The notes under the pieces: model-generated
Told to the model about the DNA's origin: nothing
Databases searched by the model: none
What the model saw: only the letters and a program-made list of their open reading frames with translations
Part shown: in pieces, positions 1-6,453 of the stretch
Numbering within the stretch: position 1 is the first letter of the stretch
How the letters are laid out: each line of letters begins with the position of its first letter
Assembly: GCA_029938505.1 (NCBI GenBank)
Contig: JAOZUV010000089.1
Location: forward strand, 1-7,635
DNA from: Bacteroidales bacterium
Lineage (GTDB): Bacteria > Bacteroidota > Bacteroidia > Bacteroidales > GCA-2711565
Length of the DNA stretch: 7,635 nt
Direction of reading: 5' to 3'
Program-made: the position numbers and the translations under genes

Positions 1-18
1 AAGCCAAGATATTGTTCA

Positions 19-126
19 TCAATGGGATAAGCAGAAATCTTTTTGGATTTCTTGAGCAAATACAGTAGCTACAGAACCAAAAAAGAAAATGGCAAGAACC
101 ACAAATTTTGCAAAGGCATTTTTCAT
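19..126 (-). CDS. Signal-peptide ORF, very short or frameshifted
   Basis: This reading frame of 35 codons begins MKNAFAKFVVLAIFFFGSVA and reaches an AQ junction, giving a basic start, a long hydrophobic core and a signal-peptidase-like site at about residue 24. Only about 11 residues (QEIQKDFCLSH) follow before TGA. A TATCTTTG box lies 26 bases upstream of the ATG and fits the Bacteroidota -7 consensus, so the start looks genuine. Both other frames on this strand stay open from just after the signal-peptide region to the window edge; one reads KKSKKISAYPIDEQYLG. A single indel could therefore have broken a longer exported protein, but about 18 open codons is weak support. The mature product cannot be identified. 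Alternatives are a natural micropeptide, a pseudogene or a sequencing error. Confidence 0.4.
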   Translation of the reverse strand: MKNAFAKFVVLAIFFFGSVATVFAQEIQKDFCLSH

Positions 127-152
127 AATTAGGTTTTAAAATTAGTAATTTG

Positions 153-160
153 CAAAGATA
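153..160 (-). promoter_or_regulatory. -7 promoter box TATCTTTG
   Basis: On the minus strand this reads TATCTTTG, an exact match to TAnnTTTG. It lies 26 bases upstream of the ATG of the signal-peptide ORF. No clear TTTG is seen at the -33 position, so only the -7 element is supported. Confidence 0.45.
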
Positions 161-258
161 GTATTCTACTTAACTGTATATGTTTTTTAATAAAAAATAT
201 TTATAATTTATTGGTTTCTACATTCTTTCTAAATAGCGAATTACAATCACTTTATCGC

Positions 259-288
259 AAAAAAAGCCCTCAATATGTGAGAGCTTTT
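259..288 (-). terminator. Intrinsic terminator of the DUF4395 gene
   Basis: Read on the minus strand, AAAAGC-U-CUCA pairs with UGAG-G-GCUUUU around the 5-base loop CAUAU, and a run of seven U begins within the 3' arm. The stem is 11 bp with one G-U pair as minus-strand RNA. On the plus strand the same position is a C/A mismatch, so the leftward direction is favoured. It sits about 50 bases after the stop codon of the 337-993 gene. A near-identical copy, differing at two positions over the core, occurs at 6454-6483. Confidence 0.75.
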
Positions 289-336
289 CTGTTTTTTTAT
301 CTAAAGTTTATTGTCTAGTATCTACAATCAGTCTTT

Positions 337-993
337 CTAAAACATTTCATCCATGATCTTCCATAAATCCTGCGGAGCTTCTTTAAAGATATCATTGAAA
401 ACAAATACAGAAGCAATGACAAAAGCAATGAAAACAAACACGATCAAAACTTGTCCCCATGAAGTTCTTTGTATTTCATGTCTGTCTTTTACTTCACAAA
501 CTTCACCCGGACAATATTGGGCCTTCTTTTTATAAACCCAATGGTAAACTAAACATCCTAAGCAAATGCCAAAAGCTGATTCAAAAAGCATGAATACTAA
601 ACAAAATAAACAAAGCAGTCCGGTAATAATACTATATGAATTCAATATATTCAGTAGCACAAACATTAGTGTAGCCATGCTTAAACCCACTATCCAGGCA
701 AACTTTTTTTGCGGTGCACCCACATAATCGGGCACTTGTCGTCGGACTATTAAACGACCAATTATGAGTGTAGGCGAAAATCGAGGGCTCACAAAAATGC
801 GGATAATGAAATCTACAAGGAATGCAATTACAAAATATTTTAACATGGTGAAATCCTCTTTAAGAATGACAATCATTATTGCAATTAGCATGAAAACAAA
901 CATGATTCCTGACGATGCTCTAACTTCTCTTTCATTTAATACTGGAATGTTATAACCTTCTACTTCTTCTCCAAATTTTATTAATTTACTCAT
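337..993 (-). CDS. DUF4395 family integral membrane protein
   Basis: This 218-residue protein has about five hydrophobic segments (roughly residues 29-46, 51-68, 100-119, 121-150 and 181-200). It carries the features I associate with DUF4395: a short N-terminal soluble part, the VSPRFSP segment at 68-74, a KKFAW segment entering a helix near 97-100, and the FESAFGICLGC signature at 137-147. The family has no established biochemical role that I can state. The protein is rich in paired cysteines: C128/C131, C144/C147 and C161/C166, which could bind metal or do thiol chemistry (inference). It appears to be a single-gene unit with a candidate promoter at 1046-1077, a palindrome at 1019-1038 and a terminator at 259-288. 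The start at 993 gives a natural cytoplasmic N-terminus, and no Shine-Dalgarno sequence is expected in this phylum. I am confident of the family but not of the function. Confidence 0.85.
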   Translation of the reverse strand: MSKLIKFGEEVEGYNIPVLNEREVRASSGIMFVFMLIAIMIVILKEDFTMLKYFVIAFLVDFIIRIFVSPRFSPTLIIGRLIVRRQVPDYVGAPQKKFAWIVGLSMATLMFVLLNILNSYSIITGLLCLFCLVFMLFESAFGICLGCLVYHWVYKKKAQYCPGEVCEVKDRHEIQRTSWGQVLIVFVFIAFVIASVFVFNDIFKEAPQDLWKIMDEMF

Positions 994-1018
994 CCCTTTT
1001 TAGCTTTAATTAGTTGTG

Positions 1019-1038
1019 TGTCAATTAAAAAATTGACA
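1019..1038. promoter_or_regulatory. 20-bp perfect palindrome, possible operator
   Basis: TGTCAATT and AATTGACA form 8-bp perfect arms around AAAA. The element lies 26 bases upstream of the DUF4395 start codon and 8-27 bases past the candidate -7 box, so it would overlap or directly follow the transcription start. That is a typical place for a dimeric repressor site. As RNA it would be a weak, A/U-rich hairpin near the 5' end. No regulator gene in the window can be paired with it. Confidence 0.45.
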
Positions 1039-1045
1039 TTTCTGC

Positions 1046-1077
1046 CGAAAATAGCTATTAAAAAACCATCTCAAAAA
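1046..1077 (-). promoter_or_regulatory. Candidate promoter for the DUF4395 gene
   Basis: On the minus strand a TTTTTG at the -33 position is followed after 18 bases by TATTTTCG, which differs from TAnnTTTG at one base. The spacing suits a Bacteroidota housekeeping promoter. The predicted transcript would start near 1040, inside or at the edge of the palindrome at 1019-1038. Confidence 0.4.
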
Positions 1078-1131
1078 TAATTATGATTTATTTAACATTT
1101 TGGTAAGGTGAAAAATAGGTTGATTGTATTG

Positions 1132-1171
1132 ACTTAAACTCCCCTACTAATTTTAGCAGGGGAGTTTAAGT
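1132..1171 (-). terminator. Strong hairpin terminator after the acetyltransferase gene
   Basis: ACTTAAACTCCCCT and AGGGGAGTTTAAGT form a perfect 14-bp stem, with CTA/TAG able to extend it inside a small loop. It starts 5 bases after the stop codon of the 1177-1731 gene. No clear U-run follows on either strand, so termination is inferred from stem strength and position. Its CTCCCCT/AGGGGAG core resembles the hairpin at 6522-6546. Confidence 0.65.
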
Positions 1172-1176
1172 GCAGC

Positions 1177-1731
1177 TCATTCTCTCCAAAGCTCTTCCTT
1201 ATGTAATTCGTTGGCACATCTTATTTTCCCGTGAAGATTTTTGAAACCTTCAGGGCTTAAAGATTGAACCATCCATCCATCTGCAAATTCTTCAGGAATT
1301 GGAAATGGTGCAGAAAACCCTAAACTTTTTGCATCAGGAATAAAACCATATTTTGGATAATACTCCATATGGCCCAAAACAAAAACAAGTTTTGAATCTC
1401 TTTCTTTTAAAATTTCCAGTCCGGCTTTAATTAGTTGTCCTCCTATTCCTTTTTTCTGATAGTCAGGTTTTACTGCTAAAGGTGCAAGAATGTGTGCTAA
1501 AACTTCATTCTCCATCTCATCAAGATAAACCCTTGTAAACAAAATATGTCCGATGGCAATCTTATCGTCAAAAGCGAGTAATGATAGCATTGGTTCAGCA
1601 CTTTTATCTTTTAACAAATCTGCTACCAGATTGGCCTCATTATCAGATCCAAATGCTTGTTTTTCAACTTCTATAATAGCGTTAAAGTCATCGATTCCCG
1701 TTTCTCTTATTTGAATATTATCTAATATCAT
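1177..1731 (-). CDS. GNAT family N-acetyltransferase, YhbS-like
   Basis: This 184-residue cytosolic enzyme has the GNAT fold and probably transfers an acetyl group from acetyl-CoA to an amine on an unknown small molecule or protein. The N-terminal IRETGIDDF segment (8-16) begins the first strand and helix. The acetyl-CoA loop is LAVKPDYQKKGIGG (85-98), a Q-x-x-G-x-G pattern with Q92, G95 and G97. The segment VLGHMEYYPKYGF (118-130) and the following FSAPFPIPEEF (139-149) are characteristic of the YhbS-type group (COG3153), and the length is close to that group's usual size. The gene appears monocistronic: it has its own -7 box upstream and a strong hairpin 5 bases downstream, and 279 bases separate it from the efflux operon. 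The substrate cannot be deduced from the sequence. Confidence 0.85.
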   Translation of the reverse strand: MILDNIQIRETGIDDFNAIIEVEKQAFGSDNEANLVADLLKDKSAEPMLSLLAFDDKIAIGHILFTRVYLDEMENEVLAHILAPLAVKPDYQKKGIGGQLIKAGLEILKERDSKLVFVLGHMEYYPKYGFIPDAKSLGFSAPFPIPEEFADGWMVQSLSPEGFKNLHGKIRCANELHKEELWRE

Positions 1732-1778
1732 GATACTAAAATGTTTTTTTCAATGAAAGGGATATAGTAATCCGTCAT

Positions 1779-1786
1779 CAAAATTA
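1779..1786 (-). promoter_or_regulatory. -7 promoter box TAATTTTG for the acetyltransferase
   Basis: On the minus strand TAATTTTG matches TAnnTTTG exactly and sits 47 bases before the ATG at 1731. The predicted untranslated leader is about 40 bases. The -33 region has only a TTA in place of TTG. Confidence 0.45.
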
Positions 1787-1817
1787 ATTTTTAAAAATAT
1801 ATGTAATTAATAATAGG

Positions 1818-1849
1818 GTGTTAAAGGTTTCTTTGTGAAACCTAAACAC
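1818..1849. repeat. Hairpin with 7-bp and 5-bp stems
   Basis: AGGTTTC (1825-1831) pairs perfectly with GAAACCT (1837-1843) around TTTGT. GTGTT (1818-1822) pairs with AACAC (1845-1849) across a small internal loop. On the plus strand it is followed by only four T, so termination is uncertain. It lies between the acetyltransferase promoter and the larger structure at 1866-1925. Confidence 0.5.
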
Positions 1850-1865
1850 TTTTACAGGATGTATT

Positions 1866-1925
1866 GGCAAGTACAACAATTTAAGCCACAAATATTATTT
1901 GGGTAAATTGTTCAATATACCTGCC
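1866..1925 (-). repeat. 60-base structured inverted repeat downstream of the efflux operon
   Basis: As minus-strand RNA, GGCAGGTA pairs with UACUUGCC (8 bp with one G-U), AACAAUUUA pairs with UAAAUUGUU (9 bp), and CCCAAAU pairs with AUUUG(U)GG (7 bp with one bulge) around a 3-base loop. These are three stacked helices separated by small internal loops. It starts 86 bases after the stop codon of the TolC-like gene. It could act as the operon's terminator or 3' stabiliser, although no U-run follows, or it could be a small non-coding element. The minus strand is slightly favoured because one pair is G-U there and mismatched on the plus strand. Confidence 0.5.
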
Positions 1926-1983
1926 TTTATACCGACTCCAAAAGTCTATAAGAAGATTGTGCTATGCTTGTTTTCATACAGAG

Positions 1984-1991
1984 CAAAGGTA
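1984..1991 (-). promoter_or_regulatory. Orphan -7 box TACCTTTG after the efflux operon
   Basis: TACCTTTG on the minus strand matches TAnnTTTG exactly, 19 bases past the TolC-like stop codon. No -33 element is evident. An ATG lies only 6 bases further on (1975-1977) and opens a 16-codon frame ending at 1927, immediately before the 1866-1925 structure. Chance occurrence in AT-rich DNA is quite possible. Confidence 0.25.
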
Positions 1992-2010
1992 AGAATTTAT
2001 ATTTATTTTT

Positions 2011-3498
2011 TTATAAAAGCGTATCAAATTCGAGATCAATTTTTTGCGATTCTTTAAAATCGTACAATGTTAATTTTCGAATTTCATAATAATTCATCCA
2101 ATAAGTACGAAGTGCCATATAGTAAGAAAGGCGTGCATTGTCGTTATCGATTTGTGCATTATTTAACTCTAATATATCGTTGTTTTTTCCAATTTTATAT
2201 CGCTGTTGTGTGACTATATATCTTTTTTGTGCTACGGTATCGGATTTTGCTGCAATCAAAATTTGATTTTTTTGAAGAGCAAATTCCATGGACTTTAAAA
2301 AGATGCTTTGTTCAAAGTCGATGCGTTCTTGCTCTACCGATGTTTTTACCAATTCCTGGCTAGATTGTGCCATTTTAATACGTCCTTTGGCCAAGCCCCA
2401 ATCCAAGATAGGAATTTGAATCCCTACCGTTAACTGTTTTTGTTCTAGTGGATTTAGATAGGCTCCTGAAAGACTAGCTGCTGTTTGTGTCAAGCCATAA
2501 ACTGCATAAATTTCGGCATCAAAACGACCATCCATTTTTGCACGATTTACATCTGATTGGGCTTCAATGAGTCGACGCGCGAATGAAATTCCTTGAGATG
2601 TGTTTTCTTTGGCCTCTTCAACAGCTTGAGCAACATTAATATCGAAATGATAAGTGTTATTTGGCGAAATTAATGAAATATTTTTATTTCCAGAGATACG
2701 CAAATAAGATGTTAAAACGAATAATTTATTTTCATAATTTAATTCAGATCTCTCGACAGAAGATTCAGCTTTTAAAAGATTTAATTCTAGCTGAAGGATT
2801 TCATTTTCTGCAATTTTTCCTAAATTATAACGACCAGATGCAATATTATAAAGGGTATCGTAATAGGCGTAATTTTTTTTTGAAATTTGGGTTTCTAATT
2901 GAGCAGTTAGTAAATCGAAAAAATAACGAGTTGCAGTCAGTGCCACTTGCTCATTGTCTTCTAGATATTTACGTTTCGACTCTTTGTATTTCAGAGGTTC
3001 AATCTTCTTGTCCCATTTAAAAGAATTGTAGGAAAAGATGGGTTGACGATAACCAATATTAACAGGTGTTGAAAGATAGGAGGTTGTTGTTGAGTCTCCT
3101 CTAAGATTATCCAAACGGCTGATCCCGGATTTTAGAAAAAAGCTACCTCCCGTAATACCTATCTTTTGGTTGATGCTGAGATTGGCAGAATAGGATGTAT
3201 TTTGTCGGTCGATATAAATATCAGAGCCGTCTTCTATAGTAATTTGGTCGATTGATTGATTAATATTTGGTAAAGTGCCGTCAAAAACAACCGATGGTAA
3301 ATAGGTTGCTTTATAGGTTCTGAATTCCCAATAACTTCTTTTGAATCGGTGTTTGGCAATCAGTGCATCTGGTGATTGCTGCTGGGCGATATAAATGACA
3401 TCGTCTAGCGTTAATCGGCTTTCATCTTGCGCTTGAGTAACCGATGACATAAAAAGAGCAAGCAATAATAAGCTGATAGAATATTTAAATTTTTGCAT
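2011..3498 (-). CDS. TolC family outer membrane efflux protein
   Basis: This is an outer-membrane channel that would let a tripartite pump export substrates across the outer membrane. The 495-residue protein begins MQKFKYSISLLLLALFMSSV with a signal peptide probably cut after TQA (residue 23). The usual TolC duplication is visible: RYNLGKIAENEIL in the first half corresponds to RYKIGKNNDILEL in the second, each beginning a long helix of the periplasmic tunnel. The IPILDWGLAKGRIKMAQ segment before the second helical pair is typical of outer-membrane efflux proteins. The length is normal for the family. It is the last gene of the operon. An alternative ATG at 3519 overlaps the permease stop codon (ATGATTAA) and would add seven residues (MIKKFKQ), implying translational coupling. 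An open frame extends further upstream inside the permease gene but would bury the signal peptide, so I rejected it. Confidence 0.93.
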   Translation of the reverse strand: MQKFKYSISLLLLALFMSSVTQAQDESRLTLDDVIYIAQQQSPDALIAKHRFKRSYWEFRTYKATYLPSVVFDGTLPNINQSIDQITIEDGSDIYIDRQNTSYSANLSINQKIGITGGSFFLKSGISRLDNLRGDSTTTSYLSTPVNIGYRQPIFSYNSFKWDKKIEPLKYKESKRKYLEDNEQVALTATRYFFDLLTAQLETQISKKNYAYYDTLYNIASGRYNLGKIAENEILQLELNLLKAESSVERSELNYENKLFVLTSYLRISGNKNISLISPNNTYHFDINVAQAVEEAKENTSQGISFARRLIEAQSDVNRAKMDGRFDAEIYAVYGLTQTAASLSGAYLNPLEQKQLTVGIQIPILDWGLAKGRIKMAQSSQELVKTSVEQERIDFEQSIFLKSMEFALQKNQILIAAKSDTVAQKRYIVTQQRYKIGKNNDILELNNAQIDNDNARLSYYMALRTYWMNYYEIRKLTLYDFKESQKIDLEFDTLL

Positions 3499-3511
3499 TT
3501 GTTTAAATTTT

Positions 3512-4855
3512 TTAATCATGACGTAATGATGTAACGGGATCTTGTTCGGATGCTTTCTTTGAAGGCATATAGCCAAATAAAATACCAACACCAGCAGACA
3601 CTCCAAATGAAATTATGATGGAGATTGGTGAAATAATGGTTAGAATCCCTGTTGTCTGCATAATCAATTTAGAGAGAATGAGTCCCAGTAGAATTCCAAT
3701 AAGACCTCCTGATATACTGATTAAAGTTGCTTCAGTTAAAAATTGTAAGACAATATCTAATTTGCGAGCTCCTGTGGCCATACGAACCCCAATTTCTCGG
3801 ATACGCTCCATCACGGATGCCAACATGATATTCATAATTCCAATCCCACCAACAATCAAAGAAATACTGGCAATAGCACCCAATACGATATTGAAAATAT
3901 CTTTGGTTCGTTGTTCTTGTTTTAAAAGTAATTCAGGAATTTTTATATCATAATCTTTGATTTCCTGATGTCTTCTGTAAAGTAATTTCCTCAAGACTTC
4001 TTGAGTAGGAATAAGTTGTTCGGTCTCTTTTACTTGAACGATTATTTTGTCGATTTGATTATTATTTCCCCCACTTGAAGATGAAGATGAAGATGAAATA
4101 GAAATAGACCCTCTTCCAAACATCCTAAAAGTACCTCCAGATTTATTCATATTCACAATTGAGCGATCTTTATATCTTAGTAGTATGGTCGATAATGGTG
4201 CAAATATATTTTGACTATAATCTCCTACTCCTAAGTCAATCCGAGTTTCGATATTGTATTTAGGTCCTTCTAAAACACCAATTACTTTTAGCCAAATATG
4301 CCCACATTTTATGTGTTTGCCAATAGGGTTTTCATCTGGAAAAAAACGAGCTTTTATCACCGGACTGATAATACATACTGGAGCTCCCGTTTTCATATGC
4401 TCACTATTAAACATTTGTCCCTCGGCTAGCTTTAGGGTATAAACTTGGAAAAATTCGGGAGTTACCCCATTTAGGTTTGCTTTACTACGCTTACCTGATT
4501 TGAGAATAAAGGTTTCGTAAGTCACTTGCGGACTCACCTTGGCTACTGTTGGGATGATTTTTCGAATACTTTCCGCATCTTTAAGGTTAAGTCCAGGAGA
4601 AAATTTTGTACTACTAGATTTTCCTTCATCATCATCACTGGTTATCATATCATCGATTGGAGTAATCACAATATTGTTAACCCCTACCGATTTCATCTGA
4701 TCTAAAATCTCTTGTCTTGCTCCATTCCCTATTGCCATCATGGCAATTACAGCAGCTACACCAAAAATAATTCCCAAAGCAGTAAGTATAGATCTGAATT
4801 TATTGGCTAGAACTGCGTCTATGGCAATAAATAGTATTTGTACATATCTTTCCAA
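3512..4855 (-). CDS. MacB-like ABC transporter permease (no ATPase domain)
   Basis: This inner-membrane subunit belongs to the type VII ABC (MacB/LolCE/FtsX) group, which uses ATP binding in the cytoplasm to drive periplasmic movements. In the 447 residues, the first membrane helix is at about 24-43 (ILTALGIIFGVAAVIAMMAI). A large periplasmic MacB_PCD domain spans about 45-315. An FtsX domain with three helices follows at about 320-430, with the coupling segment RIREIGVRMATGAR (351-364) and the closing motif FGYMPSKKASEQDPVTSLR (427-445). Full MacB carries an N-terminal ATPase of roughly 220 residues; none is present here or nearby. The start is TTG at 4853-4855, 5 bases after the adaptor stop: an in-frame stop lies just upstream, no in-frame ATG does, and the next in-frame Met would delete the first helix. 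Residues 254-261 are eight serines encoded by a hexanucleotide repeat. Confidence 0.92.
   Translation of the reverse strand: MERYVQILFIAIDAVLANKFRSILTALGIIFGVAAVIAMMAIGNGARQEILDQMKSVGVNNIVITPIDDMITSDDDEGKSSSTKFSPGLNLKDAESIRKIIPTVAKVSPQVTYETFILKSGKRSKANLNGVTPEFFQVYTLKLAEGQMFNSEHMKTGAPVCIISPVIKARFFPDENPIGKHIKCGHIWLKVIGVLEGPKYNIETRIDLGVGDYSQNIFAPLSTILLRYKDRSIVNMNKSGGTFRMFGRGSISISSSSSSSSGGNNNQIDKIIVQVKETEQLIPTQEVLRKLLYRRHQEIKDYDIKIPELLLKQEQRTKDIFNIVLGAIASISLIVGGIGIMNIMLASVMERIREIGVRMATGARKLDIVLQFLTEATLISISGGLIGILLGLILSKLIMQTTGILTIISPISIIISFGVSAGVGILFGYMPSKKASEQDPVTSLRHD
4076..4097 (-). repeat. Hexanucleotide tandem repeat encoding poly-Ser
   Basis: Three and two-thirds copies of TGAAGA (plus strand) encode alternating TCA and TCT serine codons, which with the following AGT give Ser254-Ser261 in the permease's periplasmic domain. 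The unit is six bases, so slippage would change the length by two serines without breaking the frame. Confidence 0.85.
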
Positions 4856-4860
4856 GGGTA

Positions 4861-6138
4861 TTATTTTTTATTTTGTGTAACATTGAGTTGATTCAGAACT
4901 TCTTTACTTAATCTCTCAATTCTATAGGATTCTGCATTCTCTGGAGGAACTAAATAAATTTCTTCTCCTTCATCCAATCCTGCTTTGATAACGATTTCAT
5001 TTTCATTGCTTGCACCAACAATAACTTGTCGGCGAGCTCTAGAAGTATAAACATAAGCCATTTCTTCATTGTTCTGAATACACTCAATCGGGATGTATAA
5101 GGCCTTGTCTATTACATTCGTAACGATTTTATTCATGGTGGTCATGGCTGGTCGAAGAATAGAATCATATTCATTCACCTGAATAATTACTTCAAACACT
5201 TTAGCATTGCTGTTTTTTAATTGTTCACCAATATTTGCCATTTCTGTAACGATACCAGTATATTTTTTATCTGGGAAAGCATCAACTTCAATTTCTACTT
5301 TTTGTCCAACCACCACTTTACTGACATCAATCTCATTCACATAAGTTTTCGAAATCATCTCCTCTAAGTTGGGTAAAGTTGCAACCGTAGGATCCCAAGC
5401 ACTGATCTGAGATCCGATGCCAATCTTTGAGCCATCCCAACTTCTTTTATAGATGACCATTCCTGCTTTTGGCGCGTATACTGTGAAGCTTGAACGTACA
5501 TTAATAAGATTATTATACTCACGTGTTATTTTTGAAAGTGAAGCAGCAACCTCTTGCATATTGGCTACTGCTTTTTGGGATTTAAGACTATAATTGCTTT
5601 TGGCTTGGTCATAAGCACGCTGTCCTTTATCAAGATTAATTTCAACCTGACGAATGCTTGCAGGTGGTTCGTAAATTGATTGCTCTAATTCAATTTTAAG
5701 TTCTTCAAGATTATATGCTAAATTGATTAACTCATTACGGGCACCTCTCATGTCAAGAGAAGTATCCAATTCCATTTTGGTATATTGAGATTGTAGTTTC
5801 TCAAGATCTGTTTCCTTGTCTTTTATTTTATCGCTCAATTCGGTTTTATCCAATTGTGCAACATAGTCTCCAGAATCAACAACCGTTCCATCCGGAATAA
5901 TATGATCGATCTTTATTTGATGAATCCGCATTGATCGAATGTTTCTTGGTCCAAGAATTTTTTCAGAGCTCTTTGCTTCCAACTCACCAGTGGTGGTCAC
6001 ATTGATTTCAAATACCCCCAATTTAACAGGTACTTTTATGGTTTCAAAGCTTGGTTTATTGCTTCCTAAGCTAATCCAGATAATGATAATAACTATGGCT
6101 GCAATACTCGCTAGAAGAATTTTTCTATTTTTTTTCAT
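4861..6138 (-). CDS. HlyD/MacA-like periplasmic adaptor subunit
   Basis: This membrane-fusion protein of 425 residues would bridge an inner-membrane transporter and a TolC channel. A membrane anchor at about 7-25 (ILLASIAAIVIIIIWISLG) follows a basic start, with no lipobox cysteine. A first half of the lipoyl-like barrel-sandwich domain is around 45-97, including DGTVVDSGDYVAQLD. An alpha-helical hairpin rich in E, K, Q and L spans about 98-215, and the second lipoyl half (SSFTVYAPKAGMVIYKR) is near 215-232. A beta-barrel follows (KTYVNEIDVSKVVVGQKVEI), then a membrane-proximal C-terminal domain. It is the first gene of the operon, with a -7 box 42 bases upstream and the permease 5 bases downstream. 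Pairing with a MacB-like permease points to a MacA-type role. The substrate is unknown; antibiotics, peptides or lipids are all possible. Confidence 0.92.
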   Translation of the reverse strand: MKKNRKILLASIAAIVIIIIWISLGSNKPSFETIKVPVKLGVFEINVTTTGELEAKSSEKILGPRNIRSMRIHQIKIDHIIPDGTVVDSGDYVAQLDKTELSDKIKDKETDLEKLQSQYTKMELDTSLDMRGARNELINLAYNLEELKIELEQSIYEPPASIRQVEINLDKGQRAYDQAKSNYSLKSQKAVANMQEVAASLSKITREYNNLINVRSSFTVYAPKAGMVIYKRSWDGSKIGIGSQISAWDPTVATLPNLEEMISKTYVNEIDVSKVVVGQKVEIEVDAFPDKKYTGIVTEMANIGEQLKNSNAKVFEVIIQVNEYDSILRPAMTTMNKIVTNVIDKALYIPIECIQNNEEMAYVYTSRARRQVIVGASNENEIVIKAGLDEGEEIYLVPPENAESYRIERLSKEVLNQLNVTQNKK

Positions 6139-6179
6139 GTTTTATAATATTGTCAATTATTCCTAATAACCTTCTTTTG

Positions 6180-6187
6180 CAAATGTA
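6180..6187 (-). promoter_or_regulatory. -7 promoter box TACATTTG of the efflux operon
   Basis: On the minus strand TACATTTG matches TAnnTTTG exactly. It lies 42 bases before the adaptor ATG, giving a leader of about 35 bases. The -33 position has no clear TTTG, so additional activation is possible. Another exact box, TAACTTTG, lies upstream at 6249-6256 on the same strand and may be an alternative start. Confidence 0.5.
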
Positions 6188-6215
6188 AGCGATGTTTATT
6201 CAGAAATGTTAATCC

Positions 6216-6245
6216 TTGGGAATATATTTTTAAGTAATAAATTTG
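6216..6245 (+). promoter_or_regulatory. Rightward promoter TTG-N19-TAAATTTG with no gene behind it
   Basis: TTG at 6216-6218 is followed after 19 bases by TAAATTTG at 6238-6245. Both elements and the spacing agree with the Bacteroidota consensus, making this the best-formed promoter in the window. The predicted start is near 6251. It is divergent from the efflux promoter, and only tiny reading frames follow before the hairpin at 6454-6483. Confidence 0.5.
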
Positions 6246-6304
6246 AGTCAAAGTTAATTTAGTAAAGCTTTTCTTAAGTTAAGGTATTCTTAAATAAAGT
6301 TAAT

Positions 6305-6334
6305 TAATGTTTGCTTTTTGAGGCAAGCATTAAA
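6305..6334. repeat. 11-bp hairpin in the divergent intergenic region
   Basis: TTAATGTTTGC (6305-6315) pairs with GCAAGCATTAA (6324-6334) around an 8-base loop, with one G-U pair as plus-strand RNA. No T-run follows, so it is not an ordinary terminator. It may be part of an RNA transcribed from 6251, or a DNA operator site upstream of the efflux operon. Confidence 0.5.
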
Positions 6335-6453
6335 GTTTACGACCATTATGTGCTAAATTAGTTATAAGAACGTTTTGATTGGCATTTGTCATGCGAAAAT
6401 TATACCAAACTTTAGATTTTGTATACGAATTGAAAAGATTTTATTTTAATGCC

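Noticed and set aside
2661..3020. Plus-strand open frame opposite the TolC-like gene
   Set aside because: It has no recognisable domain and lies wholly antisense to a well-supported gene.
3499..3606. Upstream extension of the TolC-like gene to an earlier Met inside the permease gene
   Set aside because: It would place 36 extra residues before a clear signal peptide and overlap the permease by about 95 bases. A start at 3498, or at most 3519, is far more natural.
3615..3953. Plus-strand open frame opposite the permease FtsX domain
   Set aside because: Its hydrophobic composition mirrors the membrane helices of the real gene; it has no promoter or family signature.
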